A DNA stretch of 64,000 bases, taken from the NCBI RefSeq assembly GCF_036320965.1, contig NC_092250.1, forward strand, positions 11,987,100 to 12,051,099. The letters are read 5' to 3'. Within the stretch, counting starts at the first letter, position 1, and every line of letters starts with the position of its first letter. This document shows positions 1-10,273 of the stretch, one piece after another. The position numbers were made by a program, and so were the translations under genes. Source of the stretch: Panulirus ornatus. Lineage: Eukaryota; Arthropoda; Malacostraca; Decapoda; Palinuridae. The notes under the pieces are model-generated. The model worked only from the letters and a program-made list of their open reading frames with translations, was not told where the DNA came from and searched no databases.

Positions 1-536
1 TCTACGTCTTCCACCTTCAGAAGCTCCTCTGATGGGTGACGTACTTCGTCTGCGTCCCTCACGGTGAATTATCGAAGAACTTCCCAATTTTCCGGGTTTT
101 TTTTTTCTCCCTTTCATTTGAGTCTCTCAATCTTTCAGCGGTCTAAGAGTGTTGCTATCTGGTAAGGTCCTGAATTTCAGCTTTGTACCTTATTGTTTCC
201 GAAACACGTCTTTCGCCCCTACTCAAAATCTACTTCTGGCATTACCTTGAGTTAAATTCTTAGTTAATTGTTCCCTTTCATCTACTTGATCTTTTTCTAA
301 TGTTATCCCTATTTCTTTTCTTTCTACGCTTTGTAACATGATATATATCATGTCTGTAACAACAGTGACACTCGACTGTCTGAACAAATTCTCTGCATGC
401 CGCCCTTCTGCTAGACTGTATGACATAAGTCGTCTATTGTGATTCCCCCAACACTCCTGCCGCTATTCGCCCAAATATGTAGCAGTTTTACTCTTCTCAA
501 TACTCGTCTTCAGCAAATCCGTCCCTCTCAATCACA
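1..536. other. No recognisable feature
   Basis: AT-rich sequence with short homopolymers. I see no gene, repeat family or RNA gene here. The short open frames lack any recognisable domain. Confidence 0.5.
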
Positions 537-812
537 CGATCTCGTATGGAGATTTGGGGGGAATGGTATTTCATGTGTGGCGGGGGTGGCGACGAGAATG
601 GATGAAGACAGCAAGTATGGATATGTACACGTGTATATATGTAATTGTCTGTGTATGTATATGTATGCATACGTTGAAATGTATATATGTATATGTGCAT
701 GTATGGGCGTTTATGTATATACATGTGTATGTGGGTGGATTGGGCCATTCCTATTCTGCTCCTTGCGCTACCTCGCTGACGCGGGAGACGGTGGTTGGGT
801 ATAATAAAAAAA
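537..812 (+). mobile_element. LINE 3' UTR and terminal stem-loop fragment
   Basis: This is a diverged copy of the 3' untranslated module of the RTE-like LINE, matching the segment that ends the copy near 3770. It shows the CATGTGTGGCG motif, a GTATATGTATATG-rich middle and the terminal hairpin from about 766 (CGCTACCTCGC, loop TGAC, GCGGGA). It finishes in an ATAATAAAA-type tail. No coding part is present, so it is either a strongly 5'-truncated LINE or an independently spread tail module. Confidence 0.75.
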
Positions 813-821
813 TATGTGTTG

Positions 822-893
822 TTGCGCGGGAATGCACTTGGGAACTTGCCGTGTTTCGTTTTCCCTGTGGATTCGTAGGGATATGTATATATG
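822..893 (+). mobile_element. Fragment of palindromic (foldback) element, terminal arm
   Basis: The segment matches the outer right arm of the palindromic element at 61374-61754, through the motifs GCACTTGGGAACTT, CGTGTTTC and CCNTGTGGATTC. It directly follows the LINE tail at 812. Its own inverted partner arm is missing, so it is a broken copy. Confidence 0.6.
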
Positions 894-955
894 TATATGT
901 CTGAGTATGTATATATATGTAAACGTTGAAATGTATAGGTATGTATATGTGCCTC
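894..955 (+). mobile_element. LINE 3' UTR internal fragment
   Basis: A short stretch resembling the LINE 3' UTR between the internal and terminal hairpins (ACGTTGAAATGTATAGGTATG type). It lacks the terminal stem-loop. Confidence 0.45.
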
Positions 956-1371
956 CCTCTCTTCCCATCATTCATTTTCTTACCCACTTGGATTACCTCG
1001 CTGGCTGGATGATTTTCATTTGCCCAAAAACATGATCATACCAACTTATACGGTTGCTAAGTCAGCATAAAGAATTCTATATATCTCGGGAATTGATTCC
1101 AAGTCTTCCTTTGATATAAGAGTCCTCTTTTTTTTATACATATAGTCATCTATATGAACCAGAGAGAGACAAACAGATTGATGGACAGAATGACAGATGG
1201 ATGTATGGATGGGCAGGTGGATAGATGAACAGAACACACAAAAAACATGGAGTAGACTACTCTAATGATACTGGTAGCAGACTCCTATGATGCTACCGGT
1301 AGCATTCTACTATGATGCTACCCGTAGAGGACTACCATACAGGTATCGGTTGCTGACTGCTAAAGTGCTAC
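956..1371. other. Mostly unique DNA with a weak degenerate repeat
   Basis: Nothing gene-like. At 1255-1345 there are about three degenerate copies of a roughly 30-bp unit containing CTATGATGCTACC and GGTAGCA. At 1160-1230 there is GATGGA-rich cryptic simple sequence. Confidence 0.4.
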
Positions 1372-1490
1372 GTGTGTAGACGTGTATACATGTGTATGTG
1401 GGTGGGGCCATTCTTTCGTCTGTTTCCTTGCGCTACCTCGCTAACGCGGGAGTCGGCGACAGACTATAATAAATAAATAAATAAATGAAT
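1372..1490 (+). mobile_element. LINE 3' terminal fragment
   Basis: The final ~100 bp of the LINE: a GTGTGTAGACGTGTATACATG block, the CTTTCGTCTGTTTCCTTG block, the terminal stem-loop (CTCGC TAAC GCGGG with outer CGCT/GGCG) and a tail of four to five AATA units. The loop is TAAC, as in SINE-A. It lies just before a (TA)n tract. Confidence 0.75.
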
Positions 1491-1498
1491 AAAGTATA

Positions 1499-1500
<2 letters not shown>

Positions 1501-1571
<71 letters not shown>
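1501..1571. repeat. (TA)n microsatellite
   Basis: About 35 uninterrupted TA units. It separates the LINE tail on its left from another LINE 3' UTR piece that begins immediately after its last unit. Confidence 0.95.
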
Positions 1572-1574
<3 letters not shown>

Positions 1575-1720
1575 GGGGAGGGGGGATGCGACGGGAATGG
1601 ATGAAGGCAGCAAGTATGAATATGTACATGTGTATATATGCATATGTCTGTGTATGTATATGTATGCATACGTTGAAATATGTATGTATATATGCGTGTA
1701 TGGCGTTTATGTATATACAA
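1572..1720 (+). mobile_element. LINE 3' UTR internal fragment
   Basis: It matches the middle of the LINE 3' UTR (the GGGGGATG.GACGGGAATGG region, then GTATATGTATGC-rich sequence). It begins exactly at the end of a (TA)n tract and breaks off before the terminal hairpin, where an inverted LINE coding fragment begins. Confidence 0.65.
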
Positions 1721-2285
1721 CCCTGTCAATAGCCCACGCCTCGCAACCATATAAAATTATTGGAACCACTGTTCCTGCAAACATGCCCAATTTTGCTCTC
1801 CAAGATAACATTTTCGCCTTCCACACATTCTTCAACGCTCCCAGAACCTTCGGCCCCTCCCTCACCCTGTGATTCACTTCCGCTTCCAGGGTTCCATCTG
1901 CTGCTAAATCCACTCCCAGATATCTAAAACACTTCACTTCCTTCAGTTTTTCTCCATTCACACTTACCTCCCAATTGACTTCTTCCTCAACCCTATTGAA
2001 CCTAATAACCTTGCTCTTATTCACATTTACTCTCAACTTTCTTCTTTCGCACACTTTACCGAACTCAGTCACCAGCTTCTGCAATTTCCCACACGACTCA
2101 GCCGCCATCGCTATATCGTCAGCGAACAACAACTGACTGACTTCCCAAGCTCTCTCATCCACAACAGGCTGCATACTTGCTTCTCTCTCCAAAACTCTTG
2201 CATTCACCTCCCTACCAATCCCATCCTTAAACAAATTCAACAACCATGGAGACATCACGCACCCCTGCCGCAAACCAACATTCAT
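1721..2285 (-). mobile_element. RTE-like LINE fragment, RT palm region
   Basis: On the minus strand the translation runs from the RT block GLRQGCVMSPW through the catalytic motif, here FADDIAMAAES where young copies have FADDTALVADS, and KSKVIRF, to ..GCEAWAIDR. It is a 5'- and 3'-truncated fragment of about 190 residues without stops. Several substitutions relative to the young copies (LLNLFKDGIG for LFNLFMDGVV) mark it as older. It joins a plus-strand LINE copy head to head at about 2286, so both contain the GLRQGC region in opposite orientation. Twin priming does not fit, because the two parts overlap in LINE coordinates. Confidence 0.85.
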
Positions 2286-3350
2286 TGGGAGGTGCGGGAG
2301 GCAAGTTATTGGAAGCAGTGAAAACTTTTTGTCGAGGATGTAAGGCATGTGTACGTGTAGGAAGAGAGGAAAGTGATTGGTTTTCAGTGAATGTAGGTTT
2401 GCGGCAGGGGTGTGTGATGTCTCCATGGTTGTTTAATTTGTTTATGGATGGGGTTGTTAGGGAGGTGAATGCAAGAGTTTTGGAAAGAGGGGCAAGTATG
2501 CAGTCTGTTGGGGATGAGAGAGCTTGGGAAGTGAGTTAGTTATTGTTCGCTGATGATACAGCGCTGGTGGCTGATTCATGTGGGAAACTGTAGAAGCTGG
2601 TGACTGAGTTTGGTAAAGTGTGTGAAAGAAGAAAGTTAAGAGTAGATGAGAATAAGAGCAAGGTTATTAGGTACAGTAGGGTTGAGGGTCAAGTCAGTTG
2701 GGAGGTAAGTTTGAATGGAGAAAAACTGGAGGAAATAAAGTGTTTTAGATATTTGGGAGTGGATCTGGCAGCGGATGGAACCATGAAAGCGGAAGTGAAT
2801 CATAGGGTGGGGGAGGGGGGCGAAAATCCTGGGAGCCATGAAGAGTGTGTGGAAGTCGAGAACATTATCTCTGAAAGCAAAAATGGGTATGTTTGAAGGA
2901 ATAGTGGTTCCAACAATGTTGTATGGTTGCGAGGCGTGGGCTATGGACAGAGTTGTGCGCAGGAGGGTGGATGTGCTGGAAATGAGATGTTTGAGGACAA
3001 TGTGTGGTGTGAGGTGGTTTGATCGAGTAAGTAATGTAAGGGTAAGAGAGATGTGTGGAAATAAAAAAAGCGTGTTTGAGAGAGCAGAAGAGGGTGTTTT
3101 GAAATGGTTTGGGCACATGGAGAGGTTGAGTGAGGAAAGATTGACCAAGAGGATATATGTGTCGGAGGTGGAGGGAACGAGGAGAAGTGGGAGACCAAAT
3201 TGGAGGTGGAAAGATGGAGTGAAAAAGATTTTGAGTGATCGGGGCCTAAACATGCAGGAGGGTGAAAGGCGTGCAAGGAATAGAGTGAATTGGATCGATG
3301 TGGTATATCGGGGTCGACGTGCTGTCAGTGGATTAAATCAGGGCATGTGA
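2286..3350 (+). pseudogene. Broken LINE reverse transcriptase, C-terminal half
   Basis: The RT reading frame is interrupted by TAG codons near 2537 and 2591 (a CAG in young copies at both sites). It is then shifted by an extra G in the run near 2813-2819 (six Gs where most copies have five). Frames before and after these breaks are collinear with intact copies: motif B (GLRQGCVMSPWLFNLF), then the catalytic FADD region, encoded here as TTCGCTGATGAT just after the first stop, then YLGVDLAADG, then GRPNWRWKDGV. The last open part (2838-3350) runs past the usual stop into the UTR. The product cannot be functional: it lacks the endonuclease and the first RT motifs. Confidence 0.88.
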
Positions 3351-3775
3351 AGCGTCTGGGGTAACCATGGAAAGTTGTGTGGGGCCTGGATGTGGAAAGG
3401 GAGCTGTGGTTTCGGGCATTATTACATGACAGCTAGAGACTGAGTGTGAACGAAAGTGGACTTTGTTGTCTTTTCCTAGCGCTACCTCGCACACATGAGG
3501 GGGTAGGGGGATGTTATTCCATGTGTGGCGAGGTGGCGATGGGAATAAATAAAGGCAGACAGTATGAATTATGTACATGTGTATATTTGTATATGTCTGT
3601 GTGTGTATATATATGTGTACATTGAGATGTATAGGTATGTATATTTGCGTGTGTGGACGTGCATATATATACATGTGTATGGGGGTGGGTTGGGCAATTT
3701 CTTTCGTCTGTTTCCTTGCGCTACCTCGCAAACGCGGGAGACAGCGACAAAGCAAAATAATAATAGAATATAATT
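2286..3775 (+). mobile_element. RTE-like LINE, 5'-truncated, with full-length 3' UTR
   Basis: The copy starts inside the RT (GGKLLEAVK...), covers the RT palm and thumb and the C-terminal region (GRPNWRWKDGVKK), and carries the long form of the 3' UTR. That UTR includes a degenerate hairpin near 3478 (AGCGCTACCTCGC) and the terminal hairpin at 3718-3746, followed by an AATAATAATA tail. It is the best plus-strand reference for the long UTR. Compared with short-UTR copies it holds about 252 extra bases, 3381-3632. Confidence 0.92.
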
Positions 3776-3845
3776 TTTTCTCATGCATATTCGCCCTTTC
3801 TCCCGTTAGCGAGGTAGTGATAAGAACAAAGAACTGAGCCTTAGA

Positions 3846-3849
3846 GGGG

Positions 3850-3910
<61 letters not shown>

Positions 3911-3915
3911 ATATA

Positions 3916-3980
<65 letters not shown>
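3846..3980. repeat. Compound (GA)n-(TA)n microsatellite
   Basis: About 29 GA units (3848-3905) are followed by an imperfect and then perfect TA tract (3921-3980). The change from pure purine/pyrimidine asymmetry to self-complementary TA is abrupt. Confidence 0.95.
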
Positions 3981-3987
<7 letters not shown>

Positions 3988-4356
3988 TATATAGGATTTC
4001 AGTATATGTAAGGCTCATGAGAAGATGTCTCAGGATTAGTGGAATGCCCAAGAGTACTTTTTTCATGACTCTGCTTGAAGTAGGTGTATTGCGTAGATAG
4101 AATGAGAAAAAGAGAGAGGAAAAAACTCGTGCTTGTGAAGCGTCGGTCGGGCTGGAGTAGTCTGTGTTTGGTTGAGAGGCTTCCCGTGTAATGGGTCTGC
4201 CTGTTGTGAATGTGTGAGGGCCTGAAGTCTGTCTGTGTTGGGAGGGTTTGCTGGCGATTTATGTGTTCGATACGAGCAGGTGATGCGTGTGCTCGGTGGC
4301 TCGATATCCCTGCGGCCATTGTTTCTATTGGAAGGGGCACGAAAAAACAACGTAAC

Positions 4357-4396
<40 letters not shown>

Positions 4397-5099
4397 TTAA
4401 TGCTTGCCAGTTGAAAATATCTGTGTGTGGTGCAGAGAGCCATAAACACAGATTTTGGAACGAGCGTCCCGATATGTATCGTGACTTTGTTCTCTCTACG
4501 ACGACGAAATGCGGCGGTTTTACCATATTTAATCCTCAGTCGCTAGTTTTCTACACCTGGGACCACCAGTAAGGGTAATCTCTCCCTGAGAAATTAGTCC
4601 CAGACGCTGCGTTTCGACAACTTTGTTCAGTATTCAGTTAGATGATTCCCACCACTGAATGTTTTTACTCTCGAATCCTAAATTGTTCTTTGATATATTC
4701 GTTTTTGTATACATAAAACTCGAAGACAAGGGTCGCCACATTAGTTCATTCAAGTTTCTTATACTCCATAGCCAGGTAAAACACCTCTGCTGCCCTCATA
4801 AAAGAAAGCAGCTGAAATTATAGTTCCTACTTCGATGGGAAATTGGGTTTTTCCCGTCTCGAAAGCACGACCCTTGCAGTCTGTGTGTCCTCCCTACACG
4901 ATGAGACTTCATTCCGTAATAGTGAGGTTGGCGAGTGAGATCAGAGTAGCCATGTCGTGGGTGTTCCATTGGAATTCTGCTGTGATGTTCATTCAGGATA
5001 GTAACTTAGAGTCGAGAGATGGCCACGTGTACCCTGATGGATCCATTGAATGCTACAAGTGGTAAGATCTGCGAAGGGTAAAAAAGGTGAATTCTCACG
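3981..5099. other. Unique DNA with one (GT)n tract
   Basis: Apart from (GT)n at 4360-4395 I see no repeat family and no recognisable coding sequence. The open frames reading through the GT tract are simple-sequence artefacts. Confidence 0.45.
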
Positions 5100-6005
5100 A
5101 AAACTGACACTTGTAGGTACATGCAGAGGAATGTTTTTGGGTTCCGAAATGCTGAAAGGAGTGACGGGTGGAGTTCCTAACAATTTCTTGATGAGAGCGA
5201 AGGTGGGTCTCGGAAAAACGATATGATATACGTGTGATAAAAGTTGATTCAAAGTCAACATACTTTAAAAGAAAAAGAAGTTTCGTTCGTAGATACCAAG
5301 AGAAGTTAGGTGTGGAATGACAAAGGATGAAAGCAACTGAAAGTAAAGGAATGGAAGTGGAATGTAAGGTATTTAGGGAAGTAGTTCTCAAGTATGCGGT
5401 GTGAATTGTGCGACATGAAGAAAATTGGATGTGAACGTATGAGAAAGGTGGAGTGGAGTTAGAAAGTTGGGTGTACGACCGGTATATACAGAGAAGGAGT
5501 GCGAGATACTGGGAGGAGTAAATGAGAAAGTAGCTGAAGGTCAAAAGAGAGAGATATAAGACCTTATATGAAAAAAAGGCTTTGTAAATAAGGGATGAAG
5601 CGGGAGGGTGTCGTTGAACTTGAGAGAGAAAATTACAAAACACGTTTTGGAGGAGGTGATTAACGTCAGGAGAATTAACCAACATGAATGAGCATTGTGG
5701 ACGGGGAAAGTGTTGATAGACAAAGATGATGTAAAAAAGACATGGAATAAGTACCTTAAAAAACTTCTGATTGTGTTTGATGATAGCGAAGTAGACTGCG
5801 GTGTTTTGGGACGAGGTGACGAGGTGAATCCACTGCAGATGCGAAAGCCTTTCGGAAGATACTGTGTGCTAAGACCGGAGGAGTGGTTAGAACTGCCTTT
5901 AAACTTTTCAAGACCAGGGGTAATAGAGTTAGTGTTGGTTGATTAGGATGTTCGACGTTTCCACGGCGCAAGGTGAGGTTCCTGAGGACTGGCAAAAGGA
6001 GAGTG
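5100..6005 (+). mobile_element. Old RTE-like LINE relic (endonuclease end, linker, start of RT)
   Basis: A strongly diverged LINE remnant that can be aligned by eye with the intact copy at 29443-32720. Translated pieces in order are: AERSDGW/LKGVTGG..AKV (matching the LRGATGG..EAKV endonuclease end), RRYQEKLG (matching RKYQERLS), a block with ECKVFREVV (matching CDVFREAV), KDDVKKTWNKY..LLIVFDDS (matching GDVRRSWSEY..LLSVFDDR), LGRGDEV, and finally QGEVPEDWQK (matching HGEVPEDWRN). Frame changes and stops separate these blocks. About one residue in two differs from the young family, so this is an old insertion. Both ends fade into unique sequence. Confidence 0.75.
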
Positions 6006-6355
6006 AAAAAATACTCGAAATCTAGTATACTTGTTGAGGTGTATGGGGCTGTCGTGATTCACTGAGAGGTGGCCCCAAACAGAGCGTTTGACGAAGGAGA
6101 ACCAGCGTGTCTTCAAGTGAGGCTTCAGAATACGTTCGTGTTTCCGATGGTCAGACGACATCTGGTTTCTCATGGAAGACTTGGTACCTGGTGTACTACA
6201 GATCTAGACTGCTGTTGGGCCTGATTAGCCAGTCTTGGTTAGAGGAGGAAATTTTTATCCCTGTTGATGGCTGTGTAAGAGAACCGTTTTTGCGTAAAAT
6301 TTGCTTTGCTCTTGACCATTTCTTGAAATATATACCATGAAAAGCTATTTTGTAG

Positions 6356-6475
<120 letters not shown>

Positions 6476-6817
6476 GTCTCACCAGGCGCCACGTACGTTC
6501 TGCGGAAGTATATTCTTGTGGGAGAACTTTAGACTTTAGAGGACCCTTTCCCTCCTTTACTACTGACTGTAGAGCTACCATCAAAAGAATCGCTCTTTAC
6601 CTTGCTACTGATTGTAGCGCTACCATAACAAGACCCGGCCTGGTTATAGTTACACTTCGAATGAGATGTCACCCTTGGATGAGGCTGTATCATCGTCCAT
6701 GGACGGAAAGGAGTACAGACTCCTCCACGAACTTATCATTCCAAAGGAAACCCTGATTGGAGCGCAGCCTTGGAGCTGCAGTAGCCACATGAAAAGGGAT
6801 CTTAAGGCTGCATAATG

Positions 6818-6822
<5 letters not shown>
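6476..6822. other. Unique DNA with a two-copy degenerate repeat
   Basis: At about 6560-6635 two related segments occur (TACTGACTGTAGAGCTACCAT and TACTGATTGTAGCGCTACCAT types). Nothing else is recognised. Confidence 0.4.

Positions 6823-6890
<68 letters not shown>
6823..6890. repeat. (TA)n microsatellite
   Basis: A perfect TA tract of about 34 units lying directly at the 5' end of a SINE-A copy. Confidence 0.95.
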
Positions 6891-6893
<3 letters not shown>

Positions 6894-7105
6894 ATACGGG
6901 AGAAAGAATACTTCCCACGCATTTCCTGCTTATCGTCGGAGGCGGCTTAAAATGGTGGGAGCGGAGGGGCTGGAAATCGTCCCCTCCAGTTATTATTTTT
7001 CCAAAAGAAACAACAGAGAAGGGGGGGGGGGGCCAAGTGAAAATTTTCCCTTCTGGCTCAATACTCTATTCTTGACGCTACTTCGCTAACGCGGGAAATC
7101 ACAAA
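6891..7105 (+). mobile_element. SINE-A copy, diverged
   Basis: SINE-A is a short (~220 bp) non-autonomous element seen at several places in this window. This copy shows the head GAGAAAGAATACTTCCCACG, a GGGAGCGGAGGGGCTGGAAAT block, the CCAAAAGAAACAACAGAGAAG block, a poly-G slip (13 Gs) and the tail hairpin CGCTACTTCGCTAACGCGGG. It begins at the end of a (TA)n tract. It is more diverged than the copies at 55443 and 61126. Confidence 0.8.
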
Positions 7106-7419
7106 TGCGTGAGACAATGTATGAATACATATAATGTTTATGGGATGATATTTGTATAGGAAAATATCTTTGAGAAACCTCATTTAACCAAGATACACTT
7201 GATAAACACCAAATAATAATCTAGTTTGATTTGATTTGTACAAATAGAATACAAACTTGAAATAGATTGATAATTCATCCTCCTTTGTTCTAAGTTCAAT
7301 GGGTTAGATAACACCCTATCTATGATGGTGTTGTCTTTAGAGATTCGTAATTCCAGACCGAACCACTTAAGATATGATCCTCATTGTGTAATACGATTTT
7401 GGTACGGATTTTGAGACCA

Positions 7420-7474
<55 letters not shown>

Positions 7475-7721
7475 TCCTCAAATCCCTTCTTTTGCTGGAG
7501 TTTGAAGCTTCATGGCAATCAAGAGTATTTTCCTCGAGGTACGAAACACTCAGCGGCGCAACATGATGGCTCCTTAATGCCAAATCAATGCATAATTTTT
7601 CCACTTACGGCCGATCAAGGATATTATTAACGCCCTGGGAGGGGAACGAGATTCTTTATGAATTCGGGATATTCTCCTTTGTAGGTAATGTCTTTTCATA
7701 TTCATTCGCTCCTCAAATTGC
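7106..7721. other. Unique DNA with (AC)n
   Basis: (AC)n at 7422-7470 is the only repeat seen. The remainder is AT-rich and without recognisable coding sequence. Confidence 0.45.
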
Positions 7722-8778
7722 TGTGGTAGAGGATGTGTGGATCAGGTGTTTGCTTTGAAGAATGTATGTGAGAAATACTTAGAAAAACGATGGATTTGTA
7801 TGTAGCAGTTGTGGATCTGGAGAAGGCATATGATATAGTTGATAGAGATGTTCTGTGGAAGGTATTAAGGGTATATGGTGTGGGATGTAAGTTGCTAGAA
7901 GCAGTGAAAAGTTTTTACTAAGGATGTACGATATGTGTACTAGCAGGAAGAGAGGAAAGTGATTGGTTCCCATTGAATGTCAGTTTGCGGCAGGGGTGCG
8001 TGATGTCTCCATGGTTGTTTTAATTTGTTTATGTATGGGGTGCTTAGGGAGATGAATGCAAGAGTTTTGGAAAGAGGGGCAAGTATACAGTCTGTTGTGG
8101 ATAAGAGGGCTTGGGAAGTGAGTCAGTTGTTTGCTGATGACACAGCGCTGGTTGATGATTCGGGTAAGAAACTGCAGAAGCTGGTGACTGAGTTTGGTAA
8201 AGTGTGTGAAAGAAGAAAGTTGAGAGTAAATGTGAATAAGAACAAGGTTATTAGGTTCAATAGGGTTGAGGGTCAAGTAAATTGGGAGGAAGTAAAATGT
8301 TTTAGATACCTGGTAGTGGAATTAGCAGCGGATGGAACCATGGAAGCGGAAGTGACTTATAGGGTGGGGGAGGGGTCGAAAGTTCTGGCAGCGTTAAAGA
8401 ATGTGTGGAAGGGGAGAACATTATCTCGGAGAGCAAAAATGGGTATGCTTGAAGGAATAGTGGTTCCAACAATGTTGTATGGTTGCGAGGCTTGTGCTAT
8501 AGATAGGGTTGTGCGGAGGAGGGTTGATGTGTTGGAAATGAAATGTTTGAAGACAATATATGGTGTGAAGTGGTTTGATCGAGTAAGTAATGAAAAGGAA
8601 AGAGAGATGTGTGGTAATAAAAAGAGTGTGGCTGAGAGAGCAGAAGAGGGTGTGTTGAAAATGGTTTGGTCACATGGAGAGAATGAGTGAGGAAAGATTA
8701 ACAAAGATGATATATGTGTCAGAGGTGGAGGGAACGAGGAGAAGCGGGAGACCAAATTGGAGGCGGAAGGATTGAGTG
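7722..8778 (+). mobile_element. RTE-like LINE fragment, RT domain, truncated at both ends
   Basis: The copy begins in GRGCVDQVFALKNV and ends within RPNWRRKD, so it has the RT catalytic core but neither endonuclease nor 3' UTR. Codons for motif A (here VDLEKAYDIVD), motif B (SLRQGCVMS) and the catalytic FADD are visible. It is moderately diverged from the young family. Its right edge is a sharp junction with an inverted, much older LINE at 8779. Unlike most other copies its left edge does not touch a TA tract. Confidence 0.9.
8025..8690 (+). pseudogene. Broken LINE reverse transcriptase fragment
   Basis: A 221-codon open stretch from the palm to the thumb/C-terminal region: SQLFADDTALVDDS (one Leu fewer than SQLLFADD elsewhere), KLRVNVNKNKVIRF, and the EGIVVPTMLYGCEA block. 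It misses about ten residues found elsewhere between VNWE and EVKCFRYL (an in-frame deletion near 8289). Upstream (7722-8020) the RT continues in another frame because of small indels. Near 8660 a further base addition shifts the frame before the WFGHMER region. Not functional. Confidence 0.85.
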
Positions 8779-9665
8779 TCATGCGTAGCGAAGTAGCGCC
8801 AGGAGCAGGCGAAAAACGGCCTCATCTGCTTGCACTCGTTCTCTAGCTGTCATATACCCTGATTCAACCCATCGACAGCACGTCGTCCCCTTGTATGTAA
8901 TATCGCTCTAATTTCCTCTATCCTTTTACACGCCTCTCACCCTTCACAATGTTTAGGCTCTGAAAACTCAATGTCTCTTTTACTTCATCCTTCCATTTCT
9001 ATTTCGTTTTACCCTCTTCTCCTCCTTGCTCCCTCCATTTATGACATTTCTATCCTTCTTGTTACACTTTCTTCACACATCCTCTCCATTGTTCCAAACC
9101 ATTTCGGTACATCTGGCTCAGCCCTCATGGTCGTACTGATCTTACTACCACACCTCGCTCTTACATCATCATTCTCTTTACGATCAGTCCTCCTCACACC
9201 ACAAATTGTCTTCAAGGATATAGTTTCCAGCACATTTAGCCTTTTCTGTTCTTTGCTCTTTAAAGTCTAAGACTCGCACCTGTAGAGCACCGGTGGGTCT
9301 ACTGTACCTTTAAACATGCTCATTTTTACCCTTATAGACAGTGATCTTTCTTTCTACTGGCTCCTTAACACACAGATTATAGCTGTGACATCCCCCACCC
9401 CACCCCACCCAAGTTTTGTATTTGGTTTATATTTTCAGCCGAATGGCAGCCTGAGTTCATTAAACTATTCTTTATTGATTTACTCATTCGTGTGTTTACA
9501 CAGAACCTTTTCCACCTCGATCATCCTTTGGTTCATCTCAGCTCCCATAGTTCCTTCTACTATGTACATCACACCCAGGCATCTAAAACACTCCACCTTC
9601 TCAAGGATCTTTCGACTCGCATTCAAACCAACCTGCCTCTTCTTCCCTTGCTAAACTTGTCGAGG
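8779..9665 (-). mobile_element. Old RTE-like LINE relic, RT C-terminus and UTR start
   Basis: On the minus strand this old copy shows, from its right end, a FRCLGV-like block, then the C-terminal region MLETISLKTICGVRRTDR, PKWFGTMERMCEESVTRR, and then the start of the 3' UTR with the AGCGCTA..CGC motif near 8790. The collinear pattern with young copies (VLEMRCLRTMCGVRWFDR, LKWFGHMERMSEERLTKR) is clear although identity is low. It abuts the plus-strand LINE fragment at 8778, making a tail-to-tail pair of different ages. Confidence 0.78.
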
Positions 9666-10178
9666 GCGACTGTGCCAATGGCATGAGGATGGGCTGTATG
9701 ATATGATTCCTCCAGGTAGTGAGAGCAATGTCGATGATATACGCTGAAGAGGAGTTAAGACGGCAATGTCTGGATAGCGTAGTGAGTGAGAGGAGGCCAG
9801 TGTCTGGATTGTGGAGGCATGTCGAGAATAGAGGATATCTTTGTGTTGCTTAAGAAATTGGCGACTGAGATAAGGAACGATGCTACAGTCATTCTCTTCA
9901 GTTCATAGTTCTAAATATTGCATACTTCTTATATTTTCCTTATGCCTTTTCACGTGAATGCAATAATGAGATCAATTTGGATATACCATGCTATTATGAT
10001 GAACTCTCTTCCATATCATGAAGGAAGGGAGGGAGGAACGTGGAGTCTACGGGCCAATATGGCTTGTAGTGAGAGGTGCCTCTGAGGCCTGCACCTCATC
10101 CATGATGTGTGAGGAGAGGTGCGGCGTGTGTAAAGATTCGACAGTACAAAGCTTGTCAATGACAGCCCGATCTTGGGT
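9666..10178. other. Unique DNA
   Basis: No repeat family or coding sequence recognised. Confidence 0.4.
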
Positions 10179-10273
10179 GTGCCATTGCTGACACTGGTCG
10201 GGCGCGTCTGCTCAGGGTGCCATTATTGGCACAAGTCGGGCGCGTCTGCTCAGGGTGTCATTATTGGCACAGG
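10179..10273. repeat. 38-bp tandem repeat, about 2.5 copies
   Basis: The motif GTCGGGCGCGTCTGCTCAGG occurs at 10197 and again at 10235, a 38-bp period. It is flanked by GTGCCATTGCTGACAC and GTCATTATTGGCACA variants. It is notably GC-rich and CpG-rich against its surroundings. Confidence 0.85.

Noticed and set aside
2246..2539. Plus-strand frame beginning METSRTPAANQHS followed by RT sequence
   Set aside because: The METS.TPAAN part is antisense to an inverted LINE (complement of the GLRQGCVMS region) fused by the head-to-head junction; it is not a real N-terminus.
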